Counted from the first letter of the stretch, positions 1 through 7,791 are shown. The stretch is DNA of 21,913 nt from JBKPNX01 sp046732855 (GCA_046732855.1 JBKPNX010000021.1:1-21913); one strand, 5' to 3'. Program-made: numbers and translations. Notes: generated by a model not told the origin, from the letters alone.

Positions 1-183
1 GTCTGGCCCTACAACCTGTTCTGCATGATCCACGGCCGCGAGCGCGGCGCGGTCGAAGCCCTCGTCGAGACCGCAAGCGCCACCGCGGGGCTGGAGGGGC
101 TGCCGCGCGCCGTCCTGTTCAGCCGCCGGCGCTTCAAGCAGCGCGGCGCCCGCTACGCTGAAGGAAGCCTGGAACTCGTCTGA
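1..183 (+). CDS. Siroheme decarboxylase subunit, NirD/NirL type (C-terminal part)
   Basis: Sixty codons are open from the left window edge to a TGA at 181-183, so the N-terminus is missing. The fragment begins at a WPYNLFCMIHGR segment, which matches the region of NirH in this window that reads YNLFAMVHGR, and it ends with an FSRRRFKQRGARY tail typical of NirD/NirL. The NirD, L, G and H proteins form complexes that remove the acetate carboxylates at C12 and C18 of siroheme to give didecarboxysiroheme in the cytoplasm. Its stop overlaps the nirG start by one base (TGATG). Position before nirG suggests NirL or the second half of a NirDL fusion, but the fragment is too short to choose. Confidence 0.85.
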   Translation, partial: VWPYNLFCMIHGRERGAVEALVETASATAGLEGLPRAVLFSRRRFKQRGARYAEGSLELV

Positions 184-626
184 TGGACGACAACGATCGT
201 CGGTTGATCAACGCGCTCCAAGGCGGCTTCCCGATCGCCGAGCGGCCCTACGCCGAGGTCGGGGAGCGCCTCGGCCTGGACGAGAATGAGGTGATCGCGC
301 GCTTGGCGCGCCTGCTCGCGGCAGGCGTGCTCAGCCGCTTCGGGCCGATGTACGACGCCGAGCGCCTGGGCGGCGGCCTGACGCTCGCGGCCATGGCGGT
401 CCCGGACGACCGCTTCGACGAGGTCGCCGCGATCGTCAACGGCTTCCCCGAGGTCGCCCACAACTATCGCCGCACGCACGAGCTCAACATGTGGTTCGTG
501 CTGGCGACCGAGCGACCCGAACGGGTCAGGACGGCGCTCGCCGAGATCGCCACCGCGACGGCCCTGCCTGTGATCGATCTGCCGAAGCTGGACGAGTATT
601 TCCTCGAGCTGAAGCTGTCGGCATGA
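183..626 (+). CDS. nirG: Siroheme decarboxylase subunit NirG (AsnC/Lrp-like fold)
   Basis: This 147-residue protein has the usual length for the NirD/L/G/H (AhbA/B-like) family. An N-terminal winged-helix-like part (about 1-50) is followed by an RFGPMYD segment at 52-58 and a HNYRR motif with H93. The family uses conserved histidines near this point for siroheme decarboxylation. LNMWFVL at 101-107 and a LPKLDEYFLELKL ending fit NirG/NirL better than NirD/NirH. Although the family resembles Lrp/AsnC regulators, the nir context argues for an enzyme rather than a DNA-binding role. The ATG overlaps the previous stop, and the TGA overlaps the nirH ATG (ATGA). The choice between G and L rests mainly on gene order. 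Confidence 0.85.
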   Translation: MDDNDRRLINALQGGFPIAERPYAEVGERLGLDENEVIARLARLLAAGVLSRFGPMYDAERLGGGLTLAAMAVPDDRFDEVAAIVNGFPEVAHNYRRTHELNMWFVLATERPERVRTALAEIATATALPVIDLPKLDEYFLELKLSA

Positions 627-1129
627 GCATCGCACTCGACCCGACCGATCGCGCGATCATCCGCGCCACCCAGGCCGGCCTGCCGCTGTGCGCCCGGCCG
701 TACCACGCCATCGCGAGGCAACTGGGCCTCATGCCTGACGAGGTCATGGCGCGCCTGCGTCGCATGCTGGGGGCCGGAATCATCCGGCGGATCGGCGCGG
801 TGCCCAACCACTACAGCCTGGGCTACCGGGCAAATGGCATGTCGGTCTGGGACGTGGCCGACCAGAAGGCCGGCCGACTCGGCCGCGCGGTCGGCGCCCT
901 GCCGTTCGTCAGTCACTGCTATCGCCGGCCGCGCCGGCTGCCGCAGTGGCGCTACAATCTGTTCGCCATGGTGCACGGCCGCACCCGGGCGGAGGTCGAG
1001 GAGGAGGTGGCAGAGATTGCCCGGCTGCTCGGCGACGCGGCGCGCGCCCACGATGTGCTCTACAGCACGCGCATCCTCAAGAAGACCGGCCTGAGGCTGG
1101 CTGAGGAGAGGCATGATGTTCCGACTTAG
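623..1129 (+). CDS. nirH: Siroheme decarboxylase subunit NirH
   Basis: The 168-residue protein has the same fold family as NirG: a helical N-terminal part, RIGAVPNHYSLGYRANGMSV at about 56-75, a HCYRR motif with H98, and YNLFAMVHGR with H118. It ends with a STRILKKTGLRL segment characteristic of NirH. It acts with NirG and NirD/L in decarboxylating siroheme on the way to heme d1. A longer in-frame reading from 491 exists, but it would run back through nirG. The ATG at 623 gives the normal family start and a 4-base ATGA overlap with nirG. The 3' end overlaps nirJ by 17 bases. Confidence 0.9.
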   Translation: MSIALDPTDRAIIRATQAGLPLCARPYHAIARQLGLMPDEVMARLRRMLGAGIIRRIGAVPNHYSLGYRANGMSVWDVADQKAGRLGRAVGALPFVSHCYRRPRRLPQWRYNLFAMVHGRTRAEVEEEVAEIARLLGDAARAHDVLYSTRILKKTGLRLAEERHDVPT

Positions 1130-2315
1130 CCAGTACATGCAGGAAATCGTGCGGCCGACCCCTTTGCGCGTGCGCAAGCCGCCCGGCCCGGTGGTCATCT
1201 GGAACCTGATCCGCCGCTGCAACCTGAACTGCATCCACTGCTATTCGCTGTCCTGCGACAAGGATTTTCCGGGCGAGCTCTCGACCGCAGAGCTGTGCGC
1301 GGTCATGGATGATCTCAAGGCTTTCGGGGTGCCGGTTCTGATCCTCTCCGGCGGCGAGCCCTTGCTCCGCGACGACATCTTCGAGATCTCCGCGCGCGCC
1401 AAGAAGATGGGCTTCTATGTCGGCCTGTCGACCAACGGCACGCTGATCGACCCGGCGTGCGCCGAGCGCATCGCCGCCGTCGGCTACGACTACGTGGGCG
1501 TCAGCCTCGATGGCATCGGCGAGGTCCACGACCGCTTCCGGCGCCAGCCGGGAGGTTACGATGCCGCGCTGCGCGGCCTGCGGCTGTGCCGGGCGCGGGG
1601 CATCAAGGTCGGCCTGCGCTTCACCATGACCGAGCGCAATGCCCACCATCTGCGGGCGATGCTCGACCTCGTGGAGACCGAGCAGATCGACAAGTTCTAC
1701 CTGTCGCATCTGGTCTACGCCGGCCGCGGCAATCGCCATCGCGGCGACGATGCGTACCACCGGACCACGCGCGCCGCGCTGAACCTGATCTTCGAGCGTT
1801 GCTGGTCCTACGTCGAACGCGGCCTGATCAAGGAGTTCGTCACCGGCAACAACGACGCCGACGGCGTGTACTTTCTGTTCTGGGTGCGCGAGCGGTTTCC
1901 CGAGATGGCCGAGCACATCCGCCGCAAGCTCGCGCTCTGGGGCGGCAACGCGTCGGGCGTCAACGTCGCCAACATCGACAACGTCGGCAATGTCCACCCC
2001 GACACCTTCTGGTGGCACTACAGCCTCGGCAACGTGCGCGACCGGCCGTTCTCCGAGATCTGGCAAGACACCTCCGACCCGATCATGGCCGGTCTCAAGG
2101 CGAAGCCGCGACGGATCACGGGCCGCTGCGGCGCCTGCCGGTTTTTCGACGTCTGCGGCGGCAACACGCGGGTGCGCGCCATGCAGCTGACCGGCGACGC
2201 GTTTGCCGAGGACCCCGCCTGCTACCTGTCCGACCAGGAGATCGGCGTGACGCCCGGCGCGCGACTTGCCGTGACGCCCTATCGCAAGCAGCGCCATGCG
2301 GCCGTGGCTCCGTAA
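1113..2315 (+). CDS. nirJ: Heme d1 biosynthesis radical SAM protein NirJ
   Basis: The 400-residue protein is a radical S-adenosylmethionine enzyme that acts on didecarboxysiroheme, replacing propionate side chains on rings A and B with oxo groups during heme d1 synthesis. The SAM [4Fe-4S] motif is C36-x3-C40-x2-C43 within RRCNLNCIHCY. The SGGEPLL segment that contacts SAM follows at about residue 89. A SPASM-like C-terminal region supplies C339, C342, C348 and C370 for a second cluster, as in characterised NirJ. ATG ATG at 1113 offers two starts three bases apart. The gene overlaps nirH by 17 bases and the next gene by 20 bases, which suggests translational coupling. Confidence 0.95.
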   Translation: MMFRLSQYMQEIVRPTPLRVRKPPGPVVIWNLIRRCNLNCIHCYSLSCDKDFPGELSTAELCAVMDDLKAFGVPVLILSGGEPLLRDDIFEISARAKKMGFYVGLSTNGTLIDPACAERIAAVGYDYVGVSLDGIGEVHDRFRRQPGGYDAALRGLRLCRARGIKVGLRFTMTERNAHHLRAMLDLVETEQIDKFYLSHLVYAGRGNRHRGDDAYHRTTRAALNLIFERCWSYVERGLIKEFVTGNNDADGVYFLFWVRERFPEMAEHIRRKLALWGGNASGVNVANIDNVGNVHPDTFWWHYSLGNVRDRPFSEIWQDTSDPIMAGLKAKPRRITGRCGACRFFDVCGGNTRVRAMQLTGDAFAEDPACYLSDQEIGVTPGARLAVTPYRKQRHAAVAP

Positions 2316-3861
2316 CGGCATTTTCGCCGCGGCGTTGGCCGCCTGCCCCGAGGCGCAGGCCGGGACGCCCGGCGACACGCTGAACCTTTACGGCGAGCAC
2401 TGCGCGTCCTGTCACGGCGCGGCGCGCCTGGGCGGCATGGGCCCCGCCCTGCTGCCTGAGAACCTCGGGCGGCTGAACCGGGAGGACGCCGCCGAGGTCA
2501 TCGCGCACGGCCGCGCCGCAACCCAGATGCCGCCGTTCGGCGAGCGGTTGGACGCGGCGCAGGTCCAGGCGCTGGTCGAGCTGATCTATACGCCGCTGCC
2601 CGAGGTGCCGCAGTGGGGTGAGTCCGAGATCGAGGCATCGCGCCAAGTTCTGGTCGAGCCCGCGGCGCTAGCCGAGGCGCCCCGCCACGCCGCCGATCCG
2701 CTCAATCTGTTCGTCGTGGTCGAAAGCGGGGACCACCACGTCACCATTCTGGATGGCGACCGCTTCGCGCCGATCACGCGGTTTGCCAGCAGGTTCGCCC
2801 TGCACGGCGGGCCCAAGTTCTCGCCCGATGGCCGCTTCGTCTACTTCGCGTCGCGCGACGGCTGGATCAGCAAATATGATCTCTGGGGGCTCGAGCTGGT
2901 CGCCGAGGTGCGCGCCGGGATCAACACCCGCAACCTCGCCCTCGCGCACGACGGCCAAATGGTCGCGGTCGCCAATTATCTGCCGCACACGCTCGTGCTC
3001 CTCGATGCGGCAAATCTCGCGCTGCTTGCGGTGATTCCGGCCGAGGACGCGCGCGGCAAGAGCAGCTCGCGGGTCAGCGCCGTGTACCAGGCGCCGCCGC
3101 GGCGGAGCTTCGTGGTCGCGCTCAAGGACATTCCCGAGATGTGGGAGGTGTTCTATGGGCCGGATGCGCCGGAGGTGAGCGGCCTCGTGCACAGTCACGA
3201 GCAGGGCATGATCGAGGCGGTTGCCCAGCACGAGCGCTTTCCGATCCGCCGGATCGAGCTCAAGCAGCCGCTCGACGACTTCTTCTTCGGGCCCGACTAT
3301 CGCGCCGTGATCGGCTCCGCGCGCGACGGCGACCGGGCGGTCGTGGTCAATCTCGACGTCCGCCGCGAGATTGCCGAACTGCCCCTGCCCGGTCTGCCGC
3401 ACCTCGGCTCGGGCATCAGCTGGCTGTATCAGGGGCGGCGGGTGCTGGCGACGCCGCATCTCAAGGAGGCGGCGGTAAGCGTCATCGACATGAGCGAGTG
3501 GCGGGTGATCAGGCGAATCGACACCCTTGGCCCCGGCTTCTTCATGCGCAGCCACGAGAACAGCCCATACGCCTGGGTCGACGGGTCCTTGGGAGCGCAC
3601 AAGGACGCGGTGCAGGTGATTGACAAGCAGACGCTCGAGATCGTCAGAACGCTCCGACCCGAGCCCGGCAAGACCGCGGCCCACGTCGAGTTCACCCGCG
3701 ACGGCCGCTACGCGCTGCTCAGCATCTGGGAGATGGATGGCGCGATCGTGGTGTACGACGCGAACACGCTCGAGGAGGTGACCCGGATCCCGATGGTCAA
3801 GCCATCCGGCAAGTACAATGTCTGGAACAAGATTCATGGCGACGAGGGCACCAGCCACTGA
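2296..3861 (+). CDS. nirF: Cytochrome c domain fused to heme d1 biosynthesis protein NirF (NirC-NirF fusion)
   Basis: This is a 521-residue exported protein. Residues 1-22 look like a signal sequence, and LAAC at 14-17 is a possible lipobox; cleavage after AQA at 20-22 is the alternative. A single c-type heme motif C36-A-S-C39-H40 and a candidate axial methionine M79 in TQMPPFG form a small cytochrome c domain (about 25-100). From about residue 135 the protein follows NirF closely: NLFVVVESGDHHV, GGPKFSPDGRFVYFASRDGW, LDDFFFG, and the diagnostic ending KPSGKYNVWNKI...EGTSH. NirF is essential for heme d1 maturation, is periplasmic and binds late precursors; its exact step is unsettled. Free-standing NirF lacks the cytochrome, which is usually the separate NirC. 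The layout recalls NirN and NirS, but the propeller is NirF-like. Confidence 0.9.
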   Translation: MRPWLRNGIFAAALAACPEAQAGTPGDTLNLYGEHCASCHGAARLGGMGPALLPENLGRLNREDAAEVIAHGRAATQMPPFGERLDAAQVQALVELIYTPLPEVPQWGESEIEASRQVLVEPAALAEAPRHAADPLNLFVVVESGDHHVTILDGDRFAPITRFASRFALHGGPKFSPDGRFVYFASRDGWISKYDLWGLELVAEVRAGINTRNLALAHDGQMVAVANYLPHTLVLLDAANLALLAVIPAEDARGKSSSRVSAVYQAPPRRSFVVALKDIPEMWEVFYGPDAPEVSGLVHSHEQGMIEAVAQHERFPIRRIELKQPLDDFFFGPDYRAVIGSARDGDRAVVVNLDVRREIAELPLPGLPHLGSGISWLYQGRRVLATPHLKEAAVSVIDMSEWRVIRRIDTLGPGFFMRSHENSPYAWVDGSLGAHKDAVQVIDKQTLEIVRTLRPEPGKTAAHVEFTRDGRYALLSIWEMDGAIVVYDANTLEEVTRIPMVKPSGKYNVWNKIHGDEGTSH

Positions 3862-4588
3862 GCCCTGCCGGGAGGACGTCGCGCTCGTGCTGTGCGCGCA
3901 CGGCATTCGCGGCGCGGTCGGCGCGGCCGCTGAGCATGCGAGGCGGATTCGCGCACTCGGGCGCTTCGGCGAGGTTCACGCCTGCGCACTGAAGGGCTGG
4001 CCGGGTCCAGTGGAAACCATAACGACAGTGCGCGGCCCGACGGTCGTGGTCGCGCCTCTGCTGATGGCCGAAGGCTATACGCTCGCAGCCGTGCGCCGGC
4101 GGCTCGAGGGCGCCGCGCCCCCGGGACTGCATTGCCTGGTCAGCCCGCCAGTCGGCGCCCACCCCCGGCTCGCTGACATGATTTCGACCAAGGCGCTCGC
4201 GGAGTGCGCCGCCAGGGCATGGCGCCTAGCCGAGAGCGCACTGCTGGTCGTCGGTCATGGCACCGAGCGCCATCGAGGTTCGGGCGCAACGGCGCGCCGT
4301 CACGCGGCGCGGATCGCCGGCCAGCATCGTTTTGCCGAGGTGGGTGTGGCTTTCCTCGACGAGCCGCCGCGGGTGCCCGACGCGCTCGATGCGCTCAGCG
4401 TCCCGCGGTGCGTGGCGGTCGGTCTGTTCGTGGACGCCGGCGAGCACGGCGAGGAAGACATCCCGGCACTGCTCGCGCCAGCCGGGGAGCGGGCCGCCTA
4501 TGCCGGGCCGATCGGCCCCGATCCGCTGATCAGCGACCTGATCCTCGACCAGGTCGAGGCGACCCTCGCCGCCAGCATCGCCGCCTGA
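3836..4588 (+). CDS. CbiX/SirB-type two-domain chelatase, probable sirohydrochlorin ferrochelatase
   Basis: The 250-residue protein has two CbiX-like class II chelatase halves. The N-terminal half has CAHGIRG with H22 and a PLLMAEGYTL segment where the usual second histidine is replaced by threonine. The C-terminal half has VVGHGTERH with H141 and GLFVDAGEHGEEDIP with H204, so only that half keeps both metal-site histidines. The family inserts Fe2+ or Co2+ into sirohydrochlorin. At the end of a heme d1 operon the likely product is siroheme, the substrate of NirD/L/G/H. The start at 3836 overlaps nirF by 26 bases; an ATG at 3818 would add six residues and a 44-base overlap. Metal specificity cannot be read from the sequence. 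Confidence 0.8.
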   Translation: MATRAPATEPCREDVALVLCAHGIRGAVGAAAEHARRIRALGRFGEVHACALKGWPGPVETITTVRGPTVVVAPLLMAEGYTLAAVRRRLEGAAPPGLHCLVSPPVGAHPRLADMISTKALAECAARAWRLAESALLVVGHGTERHRGSGATARRHAARIAGQHRFAEVGVAFLDEPPRVPDALDALSVPRCVAVGLFVDAGEHGEEDIPALLAPAGERAAYAGPIGPDPLISDLILDQVEATLAASIAA

Positions 4589-4609
4589 CCAGCGTCGAGC
4601 GGCAGGCGG
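4581..4609. terminator. Possible bidirectional terminator between convergent operons
   Basis: A 7-bp G+C inverted repeat (CCGCCTG at 4581-4587, CAGGCGG at 4603-4609) with a 15-base loop spans the chelatase stop and ends just before the nnrU stop. There is no clear T run, so this is weak support for a terminator. Its place between two converging stops is what suggests it. Confidence 0.3.
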
Positions 4610-4610
4610 G

Positions 4611-5246
4611 CTATCGGATGCCGGCCAGCGGATCGCGGCCGATGACGATCGGGTGGAGGTGCAGCAGACTCGCGTACACCACGAGCGCCAGCCCGAGCCG
4701 CCAAACCCCGATCTCGCGCCAGACAAAGCTCTCCCGGCCCGCCGCGATCGCGGCGAACGGCACCCAACCGACGTCTCGATAGCCGGCGTCGGCCAGCAGC
4801 AGGTTCTTGATGAGCGCGATCAAAGTCATCAGGGCAAGCCCGCCGAATACGACGACGGCCCGGGCTTCGCCGAGGTTGAGCAGGTGGACCAGCGTCCAGA
4901 GCAGGATGCCGAGGCTGCCCGGCACCGCGGTCACGCGGTAGATGCCGCGCGGGCGATCCGGCTCAGCCGGGGTCGTGAGGCGTGCGAGCACGAGCAAAAT
5001 CGCGATGGGCATGGCGGCCAGCGCGATATGGCGGGCGGCCGGGAGCGGCGTATAGAGCCACGGCTGCGGTCCGGCGGCCCGGTGCGCCCAGATCAGGAGA
5101 CCGAGCGTCAGCAGCGAGCTCAGCGCATAGCCGGCATAGAAGCCCGGCCGGTCGAGCGCTCGGATCAGGCGCTCGCGCAGGCCGGGCGCCGACGGCACGA
5201 CGTGGCTTGCGATCACCAGCAGCGTCGCCGCGATCAGGAGGGCCAT
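4611..5246 (-). CDS. nnrU: NnrU family membrane protein
   Basis: The 211-residue integral membrane protein has about six hydrophobic segments. Family signs are an N-terminal LLIAATLLVIASHVVPS helix with a histidine, a GILLWTLVHLLNLGEAR segment, an FGGLALMTL segment and an RDVGW segment followed by the last helix. NnrU was named from a gene linked to nitric oxide metabolism in alphaproteobacterial denitrifiers; its biochemical role is not settled. It is related to 15-cis-zeta-carotene isomerase, a heme-containing membrane enzyme, but nothing else here suggests carotenoids. It is the last gene of the hemN operon, 31 bases after the TrpD2-like gene, so it probably shares the FNR-type promoter region. 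No strong ribosome binding site precedes the ATG. Confidence 0.85.
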   Translation of the reverse strand: MALLIAATLLVIASHVVPSAPGLRERLIRALDRPGFYAGYALSSLLTLGLLIWAHRAAGPQPWLYTPLPAARHIALAAMPIAILLVLARLTTPAEPDRPRGIYRVTAVPGSLGILLWTLVHLLNLGEARAVVVFGGLALMTLIALIKNLLLADAGYRDVGWVPFAAIAAGRESFVWREIGVWRLGLALVVYASLLHLHPIVIGRDPLAGIR

Positions 5247-5277
5247 TCGGCTTGGCGGACGCCAGCCATTGCCAGGC

Positions 5278-6348
5278 TCAGGCGGTGCCGAACCGCCGTC
5301 GCGGCCGCTCCCGCCACAGCCGCTGTGCCTCTGCCTCGGCCTCCGCGATGCTCGCGCTTCGGCCGAGCAGCTTCAGCGCTATGGCCGCGGTGCCGACGAC
5401 CGCGGCGATCGGGCCGGGCGGCTCCGATTCGCCCCGCCACAGGGCGGCAAGTCGCGCGGTCTCGAGCGGCTCCGTGCGCCAGGGATGCTGATTGCCCTCG
5501 ATGAGCGCCGGCCAGATCGTCTCGCCGGGCGCGCCGTTGTCCACGGTCAGCGCACGGCACGGCTTGTCCGGGTTGCGCTGCCCTTCGCCGCCGCCCTTGA
5601 AGATCACCGCGTGAGCCTGGCCGAGCCGCTGCGCGGTCTCTTGATGGAGCGGCAGGTAGTTCGGGTGAAACACGCCCTGAATCTGGCAGGGCGCGACGAA
5701 CGGGTTGAGCTCGCGCGCGAGGGAGTTGGCCGGTGACCGCAGGCCAAGCAACGGCCGAAGATCGAACAGCGCCGCCAGCTCAGGGCAGATCACGCAGAGC
5801 GGCAGATAGGCAAAGCCGAAGGTGTCGAGGCGACCCGTTGCTTCGACCGGGGTGGCGCAGACGGGGACGCCAAGCGCTCGCAGCGCAGCCGGCGTCGTGG
5901 CGGATCCTTCACCGTCGATGCCGTGCATCAGCACCCGGATGCCCGTCTCCGCCAGCAGCAGCGCCGCCAGCACGAAGTAGGGCAGCTGCTTGTGCCGGTC
6001 CGCGTATGACGGCCAGTCCAGCTCGACCGTCACGCCCGCGGGTCGCGCGATGCGCGACCGGACCGCGCGCACGAAGCCGGCGAGCTCGGCCGGCGTCTCG
6101 GTGCGGTAGCGCAGCACGAGCAGGAACGCGCCGAGCTGCACCGGCTCGACGGCGCCGTCCAGGATCATGGCCATCGCCTGCTCGGCTTCGGCCTCGTCGA
6201 GCGGCCGCCCGAGCGTCGCGCCGCGGCCGATGGTGCGCAGGAAGCCCGCAAACGGGTGCGGCACGGCGGACGCAGGCGCGGTCCGGCGCTGCTCGCGCAT
6301 GGCTGGCGTGGACGCGGCGCGCCGCGCGGTCGCCGCGGCAGACGTCAT
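5278..6348 (-). CDS. TrpD2/YbiB-like glycosyltransferase family 3 protein
   Basis: The 356-residue protein belongs to the anthranilate phosphoribosyltransferase-like superfamily, YbiB/TrpD2 branch. A helical N-terminal domain (about 28-100) precedes the larger domain. Where true TrpD has a GTGGD phosphoribosyl-pyrophosphate loop, this protein has SYADRHKQLPYF near 120, which is the TrpD2 pattern, so tryptophan synthesis is unlikely. MHGIDGEG, RSPANSLARELNPF and KGGGEGQRNPDKP segments also match that branch. E. coli YbiB binds nucleic acids and has no known enzymatic activity. The first 30 or so residues are Ala/Arg-rich and probably disordered. AAGGAGG at 6354-6360, five bases before the ATG, fixes the start. 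The gene lies 39 bases after hemN in the same operon. Confidence 0.8.
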   Translation of the reverse strand: MTSAAATARRAASTPAMREQRRTAPASAVPHPFAGFLRTIGRGATLGRPLDEAEAEQAMAMILDGAVEPVQLGAFLLVLRYRTETPAELAGFVRAVRSRIARPAGVTVELDWPSYADRHKQLPYFVLAALLLAETGIRVLMHGIDGEGSATTPAALRALGVPVCATPVEATGRLDTFGFAYLPLCVICPELAALFDLRPLLGLRSPANSLARELNPFVAPCQIQGVFHPNYLPLHQETAQRLGQAHAVIFKGGGEGQRNPDKPCRALTVDNGAPGETIWPALIEGNQHPWRTEPLETARLAALWRGESEPPGPIAAVVGTAAIALKLLGRSASIAEAEAEAQRLWRERPRRRFGTA

Positions 6349-6387
6349 GATTGCCTCCTTGTCACGGTCCGAGACCGGGCGCGCATA

Positions 6388-7716
6388 TTACACAGCGCGC
6401 GAATGGCGCGCGGCGCCCTGTTTGAAATAGGCGTCGAACACCGCGCACACGCTGCGCGCCAACGCTCGCCCCTCGGGCCGGATGCGGATCGAGCCGGTCT
6501 CGACCTGGACCATGCCGTCCGCGACGAACGGCTCGAGCGCCGCGACCTCGGTCGCAAACCGCCCGGCCGAACCGTCGAGGTCGACGGCCAAATCGCACAT
6601 CAGGCGCTCGATGACCGACCATCGGGCGCGATCCTCGTCGGTGAGCGCAATGCCGCGCTCAGTGGCGAGGCGACCGGCGCGGATCGCGTCACGGTACGCC
6701 GGAACGGGCACGGCGTTCTGCACGTAGCCTTGCGGGAGGCGACCAATCGCCGAGGCCCCGAAGCCGAGCAGCGCTGACGCCGCATCGGTGGTGTAACCCT
6801 GGAAATTGCGGCGCAGACGCCCTTGCCGAAGCGCGAGCGCGAGGCTGTCGTCCGGCAGCGCGAAATGATCCACGCCGATCGCCACGTAACCGGCGTGCGC
6901 AAGCCGGTCGGCCGCGGCCTCGGACTGGGCGGCGCGCTCGCTCGTGCCTGGCAGCGCGCTCTGGTCGATCAGCCGCTGATGGCGCTTCATCCACGGCACG
7001 TGCGCGTAGCCGAACAGGGCGACCCGGGCGGGGCGCAGCCGCACCGCCGCGTCGACCGATTGCAGTACCCGATCGACGGTCTGACGGGGCAGGCCATACA
7101 TCAGATCGAAGTTGACGTTGGCGATCCCCGCCTCTCGCAGCCGGTCGACCGCTGCTTCGACGACGGCGAACGGCTGCAAGCGGTTGATCACCGCCTGCAC
7201 CTCCGGATTGACGTCCTGGACGCCGAGGCTCGCGCGGTTGACTCCGATCGCGACCAGCGCGTCGACCGTCTCACGCGTCAGCCGCCGCGGGTCGATCTCG
7301 ACCGCGAACTCGGCATCGCTCCCGATCTCGAAGCGCGCGCGCAGGCGCTCGCCCAAGGTCCGCAGATCGTCGGGCGCGAATATGGTCGGCGTGCCGCCGC
7401 CGAAATGGACGTGGCTGACCGGGCGCCGGCTGCCCAGGACAGTGCTGACCAGATCCACTTCCGCGAGGAGGAGATCCAGATACTCGGCGACCGGCTGATA
7501 GCGGCGGGCGACCGTGGTGTGGCAGCCGCAATACCAGCAGAGGGCGTGGCAGAACGGGACGTGCAGGTAGAGCGACAGCGGGGCGCCATCGGGCAGCCGG
7601 GCGAGCCAGCTGCGGTAGTCGTCCGGCCCAATCCCGGCGTGGAAGTGCGGCGCCGTCGGGTAGCTGGTGTAGCGCGGCACCGGGCGGTCGTACCTGGCCA
7701 AGAGCTCGGGGTTCAT
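6388..7716 (-). CDS. hemN: Oxygen-independent coproporphyrinogen III oxidase HemN
   Basis: The 442-residue radical SAM enzyme converts coproporphyrinogen III to protoporphyrinogen IX without oxygen, supplying heme for anaerobic growth. The iron-sulfur motif is C56-x3-C60-x2-C63 followed by G-C65, the HemN form, in VPFCHALCWYCGCH. Y50 fits the conserved SAM-side tyrosine. The N-terminal RYDRPVPRYTSYPTAPHF and the glycine-rich HFGGGTPT segment are also HemN hallmarks, separating it from HemW, and length is normal. No purine-rich ribosome binding site precedes the ATG. An FNR-type box 36 bases upstream places the expected transcription start at about 7717, so the message may be nearly leaderless. 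It begins the three-gene operon ending with nnrU. Confidence 0.95.
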   Translation of the reverse strand: MNPELLARYDRPVPRYTSYPTAPHFHAGIGPDDYRSWLARLPDGAPLSLYLHVPFCHALCWYCGCHTTVARRYQPVAEYLDLLLAEVDLVSTVLGSRRPVSHVHFGGGTPTIFAPDDLRTLGERLRARFEIGSDAEFAVEIDPRRLTRETVDALVAIGVNRASLGVQDVNPEVQAVINRLQPFAVVEAAVDRLREAGIANVNFDLMYGLPRQTVDRVLQSVDAAVRLRPARVALFGYAHVPWMKRHQRLIDQSALPGTSERAAQSEAAADRLAHAGYVAIGVDHFALPDDSLALALRQGRLRRNFQGYTTDAASALLGFGASAIGRLPQGYVQNAVPVPAYRDAIRAGRLATERGIALTDEDRARWSVIERLMCDLAVDLDGSAGRFATEVAALEPFVADGMVQVETGSIRIRPEGRALARSVCAVFDAYFKQGAARHSRAV

Positions 7717-7751
7717 GGCGACACGTGTGGCACCGCGGCCAGGCGGCTGCC

Positions 7752-7765
7752 TTGATCGAGATCAA
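7752..7765 (-). promoter_or_regulatory. FNR/NNR-type box upstream of hemN
   Basis: TTGAT-CGAG-ATCAA is a perfect two-fold match to the FNR/ANR/DNR consensus TTGAT-N4-ATCAA. It sits between the bacteriohemerythrin stop and the hemN start and would activate hemN. With the usual centre at -41.5 the start site falls at 7717, one base before the hemN ATG. The hexamer at the expected -10 position (CACACG) is poor. Which member of the FNR/CRP family binds, and hence whether oxygen or NO is sensed, cannot be told from the box. Confidence 0.8.
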
Positions 7766-7773
7766 GCAGGACG

Positions 7774-7789
7774 GCCGGGTCCGCCCGGC
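7774..7789 (-). terminator. Possible terminator after bacteriohemerythrin
   Basis: GCCGGG at 7774-7779 pairs with CCCGGC at 7784-7789 across a four-base loop, directly after the bacteriohemerythrin stop. No T tract follows. It may end the eight-gene operon or weaken read-through into hemN. Confidence 0.35.
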
Positions 7790-7791
7790 GC

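Noticed and set aside
1077..2378. Minus-strand frame of 433 codons over nirJ
   Set aside because: It is a shadow of nirJ, which has unmistakable radical SAM motifs on the plus strand.
2296..3861. Reading as nitrite reductase NirS or NirN
   Set aside because: Both have cytochrome plus propeller, but the propeller motifs and the KPSGKYNVWNKI ending are those of NirF.
4807..4823. TTGAT...ATCAA half-sites inside nnrU
   Set aside because: The spacer is seven bases, not four, and it lies within a coding sequence.
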